From Betaproteobacteria bacterium UBA1934 (GTDB lineage Bacteria; Pseudomonadota; Gammaproteobacteria; Burkholderiales; Rhodocyclaceae), in NCBI GenBank assembly GCA_002337055.1, contig DDFG01000004.1, forward strand, positions 810,382 to 874,381: 64,000 bases of DNA, read 5' to 3'. Position 1 is the first letter of the stretch, and each line of letters begins with the position of its first letter. The notes under the pieces are model-generated. The model was not told the DNA's origin, did no database searches, and saw nothing but the letters and a program-made list of their open reading frames with translations. This document shows, one piece after another, positions 43,766 through 52,482 of the stretch. The position numbers were made by a program, and so were the translations under genes.

Positions 43766-43945
43766 CCCGACTGGCGCTGTACCGAATGAATGGCTACCCG
43801 GACCGAGAGTCTGTGTGCGCTAGAACGGCCATTGACCGCCCTGCGCAGTTACTGCGCGGCCCCGCAAACCGTAGCAAACTGCGGTATCTTGCGCGAATTG
43901 ATCAGTGCAACAAACCCAGAAATGCAGCTAAAAGAAAGACAGTAA

Positions 43946-44986
43946 ATGCGACTAACTGACGCACTTCGTCATACCGGCGTCGCCGCCGCGCTTGGTGCTG
44001 CCTTGTTATTTGGCGCCGGAACACCCTTGGCGAAACTGCTGCTCGATTCGGTCACCCCTTGGATGCTGGCCGGTCTGCTCTACCTTGGATCAGGCATGGG
44101 GCTGACGCTCTATCGTTGGTTGATCAAGGCGCCTGCGGTGAAATTGCCGCGCCATGAAGCCATGTGGTTTGCAGGTGCCATTGTGAGCGGAGGCGTTGTC
44201 GCACCTGTGCTGCTCATGCTGGGACTGATGGGCATGCCGGCGTCCGGTGCATCCTTGCTGCTGAATGCGGAAAGCGTGTTTACCGCCTTGTTGGCGTGGT
44301 TTGCCTTTAAGGAAAACGTCGACCGGCGTATTGCGCTCGGCATGCTGGCCATCATTGCCGGGGCCATTGTTCTGAGTTGGCCGGGCGAGATTCGCTTCGA
44401 TGCCTGGTGGCCTGCGCTGGCTGTGCTCGGGGCCTGCCTCGCCTGGGGCACCGACAACAATCTGACGCGCAAGGTTTCGCTGACGGACGCTGCTTGGATC
44501 GCCTCTATCAAAGGCTTGGTCGCCGGAGCAGTCAATCTTGTTCTGGCCTTATTGCTTGGCGCCAGCCTGCCGCCGCTACCAAATCTTGCTGCGGCGATGG
44601 TGGTCGGCTTTCTTGCCTATGGCGTCAGCTTGGCTTTGTTCGTAGTCGGCCTGCGTCATCTGGGCACGGCGCGCACCGGAGCGTATTTTTCGGTGGCCCC
44701 GTTTGCCGGCATGATTCTGGCGCTACTTCTGGGAGAGTCGCTGACGCCGAGTTTGTTGATTGCCGGGGCATTGATGGCTTTTGGCCTCTGGTTGCACCTG
44801 AGCGAACATCATGAGCATCTGCACATGCACGACGCGTTGGAGCATGACCACGAGCACACGCATGATGAGCATCATCCACATTCACATGATGTGGATGTCG
44901 CGTCGCATAGCCACTCTCACCGGCACGCTCAGTTACATCATTCGCACCAGCATTTCCCGGATGCCTACCATCGGCACGAACATTGA
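43946..44986 (+). CDS. EamA/DMT-family transporter with His-rich tail
   Basis: The 346-residue membrane protein has ten predicted helices in two EamA repeats (LGAALLFGAGTPLAKLLLDS; LGACLAWGTDNNLTRKVSL). A C-terminal cytoplasmic or periplasmic tail of about 60 residues carries roughly two dozen His, plus Asp and Glu, and should bind Zn, Co, Ni or Cd. DMT transporters of this form occur in metal resistance islands, and this one lies at the edge of the czc block. The substrate is inferred to be a metal or metal complex. Confidence 0.85.
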   Translation: MRLTDALRHTGVAAALGAALLFGAGTPLAKLLLDSVTPWMLAGLLYLGSGMGLTLYRWLIKAPAVKLPRHEAMWFAGAIVSGGVVAPVLLMLGLMGMPASGASLLLNAESVFTALLAWFAFKENVDRRIALGMLAIIAGAIVLSWPGEIRFDAWWPALAVLGACLAWGTDNNLTRKVSLTDAAWIASIKGLVAGAVNLVLALLLGASLPPLPNLAAAMVVGFLAYGVSLALFVVGLRHLGTARTGAYFSVAPFAGMILALLLGESLTPSLLIAGALMAFGLWLHLSEHHEHLHMHDALEHDHEHTHDEHHPHSHDVDVASHSHSHRHAQLHHSHQHFPDAYHRHEH

Positions 44987-45053
44987 GCAGCGGATTGCTC
45001 ACGATACGTTCACAATTCGTGCATCCGTGCTTGTGATCACCGTTTATCTATAT

Positions 45054-45440
45054 TTATTCCGCTCCTCTTAACTCAAAAACCTTCCCTTCCGGCGTTCGAC
45101 ATGTCCCATCGACTTTTGGGAGGTGTGCTACCCATTCGCAACTCAATCGTGAACCGTCGTTGGCAGTCAATGTCGCTTGCCCGACTTTGAGATGTCGCTC
45201 ATGTGCCTTGGCAACCAGTTTGTACTTGCTCAGGCAGGTTTCCTTGTCACACGGGAGGGTGGTCCAGTCGCCCGCATAGCGCTTGCCATCGAGTTCGATC
45301 TCGATCCGATATGGTTCAATCAAGCGCGCCTGCAGAAAACCAGTTCCTGTGGCGGAACCGTTCTGTGTGTCCAACAAAGTAATATTCGTGGCACAGCCTG
45401 CGAGCAGGACCAGCAGCACCGATAACATCAAATTTTTCAT
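45054..45440 (-). CDS. Small lipoprotein in the metal-efflux operon (paralog 1)
   Basis: The 128-residue product begins with a lipoprotein signal (LMLSVLLVLLAGC), so it should be anchored at an outer or inner membrane. The mature part has paired Cys (PCDKETC) and ends with DGSRLSCEW then CRTPEGKVFEL. Its C-terminus resembles the lipoprotein encoded at 45863-46306 (DGTTLRCRMTW). The ATG at 45440 has AGGAA upstream. It is the last gene of the efflux operon. Its function is unknown; a periplasmic metal chaperone or sensor is possible. Confidence 0.65.
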   Translation of the reverse strand: MKNLMLSVLLVLLAGCATNITLLDTQNGSATGTGFLQARLIEPYRIEIELDGKRYAGDWTTLPCDKETCLSKYKLVAKAHERHLKVGQATLTANDGSRLSCEWVAHLPKVDGTCRTPEGKVFELRGAE

Positions 45441-45497
45441 CATTGTTCCTATTGCCATCTTGGGATATTGATCAACAAAACGTAGCTCCATTCGCCA

Positions 45498-45836
45498 TCA
45501 GGCAATGGGTTCGCGTCTTTCCAGCGTCACTACCTGTACCCACCCCGAACAATCGCGCTCTGCATGTCCGATGCGCGTAATCAAATCGACCAGAGCATCC
45601 GCCGCATCGTCACTACAGACCAGTTCGAGTTTGATTTGCTGCACTACCGGTTCGCCCAGTTCGACGGAGTAGTGCTGTTGTGCGACTTCCGAGGCGCCCT
45701 GCACGCATTGCACTTGGGATACGGCGATGTGACAGCATGCCGGCCCCGCTTCCGTATCGCACAAGCCGGAGTTCCGGAGAGCCTGGATAACTGCGGCAGC
45801 ACGATGCGGATGGATGAATGCCTTGATTTCCTTCAT
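45498..45836 (-). CDS. PII-like signalling protein of the efflux operon
   Basis: The 112-residue protein has the PII ferredoxin-like start MKEIKAFIHPHRAAAVIQAL and a late stretch KLELVCSDDAADALVDLITRIGHAERDCSGWVQV, as in PII-like proteins found with RND metal exporters. The T-loop region is altered and carries Cys-Cys-His, so nitrogen signalling is unlikely; metal or nucleotide sensing is inferred. The AAGGA upstream supports the start. It lies between two paralogous lipoproteins. Confidence 0.75.
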   Translation of the reverse strand: MKEIKAFIHPHRAAAVIQALRNSGLCDTEAGPACCHIAVSQVQCVQGASEVAQQHYSVELGEPVVQQIKLELVCSDDAADALVDLITRIGHAERDCSGWVQVVTLERREPIA

Positions 45837-45862
45837 GGTGTATTTCCTTAAGTTAGCCCGCT

Positions 45863-46306
45863 TTACTCAAAGCGAAAATAGAGGCGAACCCCTGCTGTCG
45901 TGACGCAATACCCCTTGGGCGAAATATTCATTTGCCAAGTCATGCGGCACCGCAGGGTTGTGCCATCCGCCGCGTGCAGTTCCGGTTGGGCAGAGTATTC
46001 GTAGTGATCGGTATCGACTCCGGATTCGATCTTGTCATAGTGCTTGCCGCCACCGAATCGCCGTCGCAGTTCGTTCAGGCTCTGATTCTGTTGGATGGCA
46101 AAGCCACGTGCTTCAAAGCGCTTGCCCTCGAACTCCAGAAGCATTAAATCTCCCACCAGTCCATCGTGCTTGAATAGCCCCGTTGTCAGGAAAGGGTCAC
46201 TATCTTCGGGAATGAGGCTACGCGTTTGCCCGGCACAACCGGCCAAGGCCACGGCGAATAAAACAAAAATCATTCGGGCGAAAAGAACTTTCACATTTAT
46301 CTCCAT
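45863..46306 (-). CDS. Small lipoprotein in the metal-efflux operon (paralog 2)
   Basis: The 147-residue product has a lipoprotein signal with lipobox AVALAGC and a mature domain with GKRFEARGF, then DGTTLRCRMTWQMNISPKGYC. Similar spacing of the C-terminal Cys pair and the preceding GKR motif relate it to the 45054-45440 lipoprotein. It begins eight bases after czcA; a GTG four codons in, with GGAG upstream, is an alternative start. Its function is unknown. Confidence 0.65.
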   Translation of the reverse strand: MEINVKVLFARMIFVLFAVALAGCAGQTRSLIPEDSDPFLTTGLFKHDGLVGDLMLLEFEGKRFEARGFAIQQNQSLNELRRRFGGGKHYDKIESGVDTDHYEYSAQPELHAADGTTLRCRMTWQMNISPKGYCVTTAGVRLYFRFE

Positions 46307-46313
46307 TTTATTT

Positions 46314-49300
46314 TCAGCCTGCCGCCATGCGGCGTTCGGCCTTGTTCTCCATCCACTCGTAAACCAGCGGCAGAATGAACAAGGTCAGCGCCGTTGATGA
46401 AACGAGCCCACCGACCACAACGGTCGCCAGCGGGCGCAGCACCTCGGAACCAACTCCTGTAGCCAGCAGGAAGGGAATCAACCCAAGAATCTCCACCAGC
46501 GCTGTCATCAATACCGGCCGTAATCGCAGCACCGCCCCTTGCAGTACAGTTTCCCGAATGCCCATGCCTTGCTCACGCAGACTGTTGAGAAAGGAAATCA
46601 GCACGATGCCATTCAACATGGCGACGCCGAAGACGGCGATAAAACCGACCGCCGCCGGCACGGACAAATACTGGCCGCTGACAAAGAGCGAAAAAATCCC
46701 CCCGATAGCAGCAAATGGCACATTGGCGATGATGAGCGTGGCGTAGCGCACCGAGTTGAATGCCGTGTAGAGCAGGATGAAGATCAGTCCAATGGTCAAT
46801 GGCAAGATGACCGCCAGCTTGGCCATGGCCCGCTGCTGATTCTCGAAGGCACCCCCCCATTCCTGCCAGTAGCCGGCGGGCAGCTTCAACTGCGTCTTGA
46901 GCCGCGCATCGGCCTCGCGGACGAAGCCATCCACGTCGCGCCCTTTGACATCCAGTTGCAACACCGCATAACGCTGCAATTGCTCGCGGCGCACGAAGGA
47001 GTAGCCCTCGGTCAACTCGATGGTTGCCACCCGCGACAGGGGCACCAGCGCACCGCTCGCGGTGCGGATCGGGATGGCGCTCACCGCCTCGACGCTGTTG
47101 CGGAACTCGGGCGGCAGCCAGACCTGAATGTCGTAGCGACGCACCCCGTCGATCAAGGTACTGACGGCCTTGCCACCGATACCGGCCTGCACGACATCGA
47201 GCACGTCATCGGCATTGATGCCGTAGCGCGCCGCTTCCGGTCGATTGACCTTGACGATCATCTGCGGCTTGCCTTGATTGGCTTCCAGCGCCACATCGCT
47301 AGCGCCAGGCACTTTCTCGACAATTTCCTTGGCCTCTGCCGCCAAACGATCCAGTGTCGCCAGGTCTTCGCCGTAGAGTTTCAAGGCTAGGGTTGCCCGC
47401 ACGCCGGAAATCAGTTCCTCCACCCGCATCTGAATCGGCTGGGTCGCCGCCAGGACTGCTGTCGGTATCTCCTTTTCCAGATGTTCCTGCATCTTGCCGG
47501 ATAACTCCCGATAGGACATCCGTTCCGGCCAGGTGTCGCGAGACTTCAGCTTGACCAGGATTTCCATGTAATTCACATCCGCCGTTTCGCCTTTTTCGGC
47601 ACGCCCGATCATGGCAATCGAATGGTCTACCTGAGGGAATGTCTTGATGGCTTCCTCGATGCGTTGTGAAACGGCGATTGATTCTTCCAGCGAGGTCGAG
47701 GGAATGCTGGTCACCCGGAACATGATCCCTTGCTCCTCCAGGGTAGGCATGAACTCCTTGCCAAGAAAAGGAAAGAGGGCGAGCGCCGCGACCAGCAATC
47801 CGCCCGTAATCATCATGACGCGCCGCTTGTTGGTCAGCGCCCACAGTAGTAATGGTTCAAAGCGCGGTTTGAGCCAGCGTACCAGCCAGGGGTCTTCCTC
47901 TTTTTTCGGGCGCAGCGCCAAGGCGGCGAGTACCGGCATCAGCGTGACGGTGAGGATCAACGAACCGACCATGGCGAAGGTCATGTTGATCGCCAGCGGC
48001 TTGAACAGTTTGCCTTCGATGCCGGTCAGGGCAAACAGAGGCAAAAAGACGACGATGATGATGATGGCGCCGAAAGCCACCGGATTCATCACTTCACGGG
48101 CGGCTTCGAGAACCACCGCCGTTCGGCTGACCGATTTGCCGGCATGATGGGACAGTAGCCGGAAGGCATTCTCCACCAGCACCACCGGCCCGTCGATGGT
48201 CATGCCTAGTGCGATGATCAACCCCCCCAGCGACATCAAGTTGGCGCTGGCGCCGGTTTGATCCATGAGAAGAAAGGCAATCAGCCAGGCGGCGGGAATG
48301 GCGACCACCACGATCAGCGCCGAGCGTACTTCGCCAAGGAACAGGAATAGCACCAGAACAACCAGCGCGGCGCCTTCCAGCATGGCGCCGCTAGCCATCG
48401 AAATCGCTTTGCCGATCAGTTCGGTGCGGTCATACGCCACATCGAATTTGACATTGGGTGGCAGAGTCTTCTGTGCCGTGACGGCTTTCTCGCGAACGGC
48501 TTCGACCACCTGCTGGGCATTCTCGCCGGTGCGTGCCAAGGCCATGCCCATCACCACTTCCTTGCCGTCCTTGGTCACCGCGCCGGTACGCAGCGCCGGA
48601 GCCGGGCGAATGTCGGCGACGTCCCGCACGTAGATCGGGGTACCTTCCCGCTGAACGACCAGAATGCCGCCAATATCCTCGGCGTTGGCCACCAGACCCA
48701 AGCCACGCACCAGATACTGCTCGCGCTGGAGATTGATGTACTGCCCACCCACCTGCCTGTTGTTGGCGGCGATGGCGGTCATTACTTCCTTGTAACCGAG
48801 TCCGTATTTGATCAGCCGGCGCGGATCGATGAGTACCTGAAACTGCTTTTCGTCGCCGCCCCAGGAAGTCACGTCATCTACCCCTGGCGCGGTGCGCAGG
48901 ATCATGCGCACACCCCAGTCCTGCGCGGTACGCAGGTCCATGCCGGAGAGCTTGTCGTCCATCGCCTCCAGCGTGTACCAGAACACCTGCCCGAGGCCGG
49001 CGGCATTCGGCCCGAGGACGGGTTCGCCGTAACCTTCGGGAATACGGGATTTGGCTTCGACAAGCTTTTCTCCGACCAGACGACGGGCGAAGTAAATGTC
49101 CATGTCGTCTTTGAAATAGACGCTGACGAAGGAGAGACCGAAGATGGAGGTGGAGCGGATTGCCTCCACCTTGGGCAAACCGGCCAGGACGGATTCGACC
49201 GGGAAAGTGACCAGTTTTTCCACGTCCTCGGCCGCCAGGCCCGGCGATTCGGTATAAATATTGACTTGGACTGGGGTGACGTCGGGGAAGGCGTCCAGCG

Positions 49301-49403
49301 GCAGACGCTGCCAGGCTCGCACCCCGAGCAGGACGATCAAGGTGAGCGCCACCAGAACCAGCAGCTTGTAGCGCAGGGAAATATCGACAATCTTGTTAAG
49401 CAT
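46314..49403 (-). CDS. czcA: Heavy-metal RND efflux pump, CzcA/CusA family
   Basis: The 1029-residue inner-membrane pump has the RND layout of 12 helices and two large periplasmic loops. The N-terminus (RLPLDAFPDVTPVQVNIYTESPG shortened: RLPLDAFPDVTPVQ) and helix 4 motif LGMTIDGPVVLVEN identify the heavy-metal branch. The helix 4 Asp is the proton relay. The motif differs from the CzcA DFG-x3-DGA and from the Cu/Ag CusA form, so the metal is not fixed by this motif. The linked CadA and PbrR-type regulator favour Cd, Zn or Pb. It lies between czcB and the lipoprotein genes. Confidence 0.93.
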   Translation of the reverse strand: MLNKIVDISLRYKLLVLVALTLIVLLGVRAWQRLPLDAFPDVTPVQVNIYTESPGLAAEDVEKLVTFPVESVLAGLPKVEAIRSTSIFGLSFVSVYFKDDMDIYFARRLVGEKLVEAKSRIPEGYGEPVLGPNAAGLGQVFWYTLEAMDDKLSGMDLRTAQDWGVRMILRTAPGVDDVTSWGGDEKQFQVLIDPRRLIKYGLGYKEVMTAIAANNRQVGGQYINLQREQYLVRGLGLVANAEDIGGILVVQREGTPIYVRDVADIRPAPALRTGAVTKDGKEVVMGMALARTGENAQQVVEAVREKAVTAQKTLPPNVKFDVAYDRTELIGKAISMASGAMLEGAALVVLVLFLFLGEVRSALIVVVAIPAAWLIAFLLMDQTGASANLMSLGGLIIALGMTIDGPVVLVENAFRLLSHHAGKSVSRTAVVLEAAREVMNPVAFGAIIIIVVFLPLFALTGIEGKLFKPLAINMTFAMVGSLILTVTLMPVLAALALRPKKEEDPWLVRWLKPRFEPLLLWALTNKRRVMMITGGLLVAALALFPFLGKEFMPTLEEQGIMFRVTSIPSTSLEESIAVSQRIEEAIKTFPQVDHSIAMIGRAEKGETADVNYMEILVKLKSRDTWPERMSYRELSGKMQEHLEKEIPTAVLAATQPIQMRVEELISGVRATLALKLYGEDLATLDRLAAEAKEIVEKVPGASDVALEANQGKPQMIVKVNRPEAARYGINADDVLDVVQAGIGGKAVSTLIDGVRRYDIQVWLPPEFRNSVEAVSAIPIRTASGALVPLSRVATIELTEGYSFVRREQLQRYAVLQLDVKGRDVDGFVREADARLKTQLKLPAGYWQEWGGAFENQQRAMAKLAVILPLTIGLIFILLYTAFNSVRYATLIIANVPFAAIGGIFSLFVSGQYLSVPAAVGFIAVFGVAMLNGIVLISFLNSLREQGMGIRETVLQGAVLRLRPVLMTALVEILGLIPFLLATGVGSEVLRPLATVVVGGLVSSTALTLFILPLVYEWMENKAERRMAAG

Positions 49404-49412
49404 GATGGTTTC

Positions 49413-50585
49413 CTAGTCGTGATCGCCAATTTTGGATTTCAATAGCCGCGCCTTGAGCGCATAGCCTCCCTCGACCACCACCGACTCACCGTCTTCGATG
49501 CCGCCCTTGACCACAACGCGTCCCCCCAGGTTGTCGCCGAGATCGACTTCCCGTTTCTCGAACCCTTCCTTTTCGCGCACAAAGACAACCTTCTTGCCTT
49601 CGATCAAAAGCACCGCGCTTACCGGTACGGTCAGCGCCTTGCTAGCCGATCCAGTGTCGATTGCGGCCGTGGCAAACATGTCAGGCTTCAACCGACCATC
49701 GGCATTGGGCACTTCCACCCGCGCCTTGACCGTGCGGCTTTCCTTGTCCATGACGCTGCTGATATAGGTCAGCCGACCGATAAAGACCGTGTCGGGATAG
49801 GCTGCCACCGTCACCCCGACGCTGGCACCGGTCTTGACCTTGCCCAAATCCTTCTCGAACAGGCTGGCCTCGATCCAAACCACTGACAGATCGGCCACCG
49901 TAAACAGGAATTTGTCGGGTTGAGCAAGCTCGCCGAGCACCGCTTTTTTCTCGATCACCTGGCCGGCGAACGGGGCGCTCACCGGAAAAACCGATACCGC
50001 ACTATCCGACGCGGCAGGCTTGACGCCCATCAACCGCAGCTTGTCGCTTGCCGCGCGGTAATTGGCGCGGGATTTTTCATATTCGGCACGGCTACGCAGA
50101 TAGTCCTTCTGCGGCACGATCTGTTCCGCATGGAGTTTCTCGGCACGCTCGAAATCGGCTTGTGCCACCTTGAACTGGCTCTCGGCCTGCAGATAAGCCG
50201 AATGTGCCTCTCCTATCTCGATGCTATCGAGGCTGGCAAGCGGCTGACCGGCCTTGACCCGGTCGCCCAATTTGGCGGCGATACTGACAATGCGCCCCGG
50301 TACACGCGGCGCGACGTGGGCCAGCCGATCCTGATTGGCCTGAATGGTTGCCGTTACCGCAATGCGCTGGTGAACCTCCGCCTCGCCGACTTCTTCGGTA
50401 CGGATATGCGCCGTCTTGATTTCCTCTTCGCTTAAACGGATTTGGCCAGCTTCCGGCGCGGCCTCTTTTTCCCCTGCTGCGGCTTTTTGCAGAGAAGGTT
50501 TAGCCTCAGTGGATGAGCCGCTACGACCGCAGCCGACTAGCGCGATGGTGATGGCCAGCGCAGCCATGGCGATAATTCGAGTCAT
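49413..50585 (-). CDS. czcB: RND periplasmic adaptor, CzcB type
   Basis: The 390-residue membrane-fusion protein has a lipoprotein-like start (ALAITIALVGCG), lipoyl halves (VPGRIVSIAAKLGDRVKAGQPLASL), an alpha-hairpin and a beta-barrel domain (ASVGVTVAAYPDTVFIGRLTYI). It bridges CzcA and the outer-membrane channel. Its start overlaps the czcC stop by four bases. No His-rich metal-binding N-terminus is present, unlike Cupriavidus CzcB. Confidence 0.9.
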   Translation of the reverse strand: MTRIIAMAALAITIALVGCGRSGSSTEAKPSLQKAAAGEKEAAPEAGQIRLSEEEIKTAHIRTEEVGEAEVHQRIAVTATIQANQDRLAHVAPRVPGRIVSIAAKLGDRVKAGQPLASLDSIEIGEAHSAYLQAESQFKVAQADFERAEKLHAEQIVPQKDYLRSRAEYEKSRANYRAASDKLRLMGVKPAASDSAVSVFPVSAPFAGQVIEKKAVLGELAQPDKFLFTVADLSVVWIEASLFEKDLGKVKTGASVGVTVAAYPDTVFIGRLTYISSVMDKESRTVKARVEVPNADGRLKPDMFATAAIDTGSASKALTVPVSAVLLIEGKKVVFVREKEGFEKREVDLGDNLGGRVVVKGGIEDGESVVVEGGYALKARLLKSKIGDHD

Positions 50586-51892
50586 TGTTTCTTCTCCGAA
50601 GAAAGATTGGCATGGACAGCCGACCAGCCGGCTGTCTGCTCCAGATCGATGCGGGTCTGGATAAATTCGCCGACAGCATCGAGGTAATCGCGCCGGGCAT
50701 CGAGCAACTGGCGGTTGACCAGCAGAAGTTGCAGGAGGCCGATTTCGCCTGCCCGGTAAGCAGTCGCCGACAGCCGCCGATTCTCGTCGAGGGCCGGCAG
50801 CACGGAATCCGACAAGCGCTTGACGCGTGCCTGCAAGCTATCGAGACGCTGCCAGAGGGTGCGCACCCGAGCCAGCACATCGCGCTCAGTGCTTTGACGC
50901 TCGATCTCGGCCTGAGTCAGTTCGGTGGTCGCCTTGCCGATACCAGCCGCGTTGCGTCGAAACAGCGGCAAGGGAATCGAGACCGTCAGGCGCGTGAATT
51001 TCTCGCGAGTCTCGTAAGGCGCTTCCTGTCCGGTACTCAAACCCACCGTCACATCGGGAAAGACAGAGGCGCGTTCCAGACCGAGCCGGCTACGGGCCGC
51101 TTGTTCTCGATGTTCAAGGGCGCGTAACAAGGGGCGCTGGCTGGCGGTAACCAGCAAAGCATCAAGCGACGTATCCGGCGGCGTTGCCCGTAATTCGCCG
51201 CTAACTTCCGGCAGCGATTTGGCGGGTAATTGCAGGGTTGCGGCGAGTTCCGCACGAGCCTGCAGAAGTTGCTCTCCCAGAACGGCGAGCTGGTTGCGGC
51301 CACGCTCCGCTTCCACCGTTGCCAGATTGCCGTCGAGCCGGCTGTCTTCGCCCGCCGCCACGCGCTTCTTGACTGCGTTAGCGGCATCATTGACGGAAGT
51401 CAGGGCCTCGCGCTCGATATCGATCCGGCGCTGCAGTATCAGAACACGGGAAAAGCGTTGCTCGACCTCGGCGCGTATCTGGCGGCGCGTCTCGTCGATA
51501 TTTTCAGTCACGGCGGCTAATTCTCGGGATGCCGCTTCGCGACGGTGTCCTGCCTGGCCGGCAATCTCGAAAGTTTGCGAAATACCGATTGTGCGTTCGT
51601 AGAAGCGATTTTCTGGCAGACCGGCCTGCGGTACGCGGCGACGGGTTTGGTCGGTGGATAGCTGCGGATTGTTGTAAAGAAGACCGGACGCATCCTGCAG
51701 CTGGCCTTGGGCGGCATCTTGACTGGCGAGCGTGGCACGAAGGACCGGGTTAGCCGACTCCGCGAGGCGCCATGCCTCGTTCAAGGTCAACGGACCGGCC
51801 GCATGAGCCGTGTTCAAGGCAAGGAACAGCCCCGCCAGGAAACCGAGACGACGCAGCAAGCCGCGCGCCCCGAGAGGGGTGACGAACAACAT
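50582..51892 (-). CDS. czcC: Outer-membrane efflux channel, CzcC type
   Basis: The 436-residue TolC-family protein has a signal peptide (GFLAGLFLALNTAHA) and two repeats of the channel helices. PLTLNEAWRLAESANPVLRA and the late ATAYRAGEIGLLQLLLVNRQLLDARRDYLDA are family motifs. It is the first structural gene of the tripartite pump and follows the CzcI-like gene by 67 bases. Confidence 0.88.
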   Translation of the reverse strand: MLFVTPLGARGLLRRLGFLAGLFLALNTAHAAGPLTLNEAWRLAESANPVLRATLASQDAAQGQLQDASGLLYNNPQLSTDQTRRRVPQAGLPENRFYERTIGISQTFEIAGQAGHRREAASRELAAVTENIDETRRQIRAEVEQRFSRVLILQRRIDIEREALTSVNDAANAVKKRVAAGEDSRLDGNLATVEAERGRNQLAVLGEQLLQARAELAATLQLPAKSLPEVSGELRATPPDTSLDALLVTASQRPLLRALEHREQAARSRLGLERASVFPDVTVGLSTGQEAPYETREKFTRLTVSIPLPLFRRNAAGIGKATTELTQAEIERQSTERDVLARVRTLWQRLDSLQARVKRLSDSVLPALDENRRLSATAYRAGEIGLLQLLLVNRQLLDARRDYLDAVGEFIQTRIDLEQTAGWSAVHANLSSEKKQ

Positions 51893-51959
51893 GGGAGAAC
51901 CCTTTCAAGCAATGATGAAGCAGAGAACCAAGAGCTCTCCGCTTACGAACGATGTCGAT

Positions 51960-52304
51960 TCAAGCTTGAAAGAAGTTTCGGGGCGGGCGGAATGGGCCGT
52001 CGTGGGGTTGAGTCGGGAAAACGACAGAACCCTCGGCACTTGGAATGAGGGTCGCGTCCGCCAGACGGAGAGAAATGCTGCTGGAGTTAAGCCCAGTCAG
52101 TTGTATCTGCGCATGACAGCCGTGGTTGCAGAATTTCTCTGCATGTTCGTGATCGCTGGAGTTGGTGCCGATCACAGCAACTGACATTTCATCGGACAAT
52201 AAATCCGCCATGACCTCCGAACCATAGCTCCACAGCGACGCGTTGAGCAGACAAAAAGTCAGCAGCGTCACCAGCAGCGAACGGAAGCGAAGAAAGCGAT
52301 TCAT
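51960..52304 (-). CDS. CzcI-like periplasmic protein
   Basis: The 114-residue product has a signal peptide (LLVTLLTFCLLNASLWS) and a short mature part with HEHAEKFCNHGCHAQ, a His/Cys cluster suited to metal binding. Position before czcC and small size match CzcI, a periplasmic modulator of czc induction. No sequence-level match beyond this can be claimed. Confidence 0.65.
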   Translation of the reverse strand: MNRFLRFRSLLVTLLTFCLLNASLWSYGSEVMADLLSDEMSVAVIGTNSSDHEHAEKFCNHGCHAQIQLTGLNSSSISLRLADATLIPSAEGSVVFPTQPHDGPFRPPRNFFQA

Positions 52305-52392
52305 TGACGACGATTATTGTGGACGGGAGTCGCAGGGTTGAAAATTGTTTTTGAGAATGGTTCGCATGAATTTTACATTGCCGCCTTTGTCT

Positions 52393-52482
52393 TTACCATC
52401 GCGATTCGCGCAGTTTTCTGGTCGCGACGCCGATCAGCATGATGTCAAAAACTCCCAGAATCGCGAGCAAATAGGCGTTCAT
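52393..52482 (-). CDS. Tiny membrane peptide coupled to the P-type ATPase
   Basis: A 29-codon frame starts in an ATGA overlap with the cadA stop and encodes one hydrophobic helix (YLLAILGVFDIMLIGVA) with a basic end (TRKLRESRW). The overlap implies translational coupling. Small membrane peptides modulate other P-type ATPases (KdpF-like, sarcolipin-like), so a regulatory subunit is possible. There is no homology evidence. Confidence 0.45.
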   Translation of the reverse strand: MNAYLLAILGVFDIMLIGVATRKLRESRW

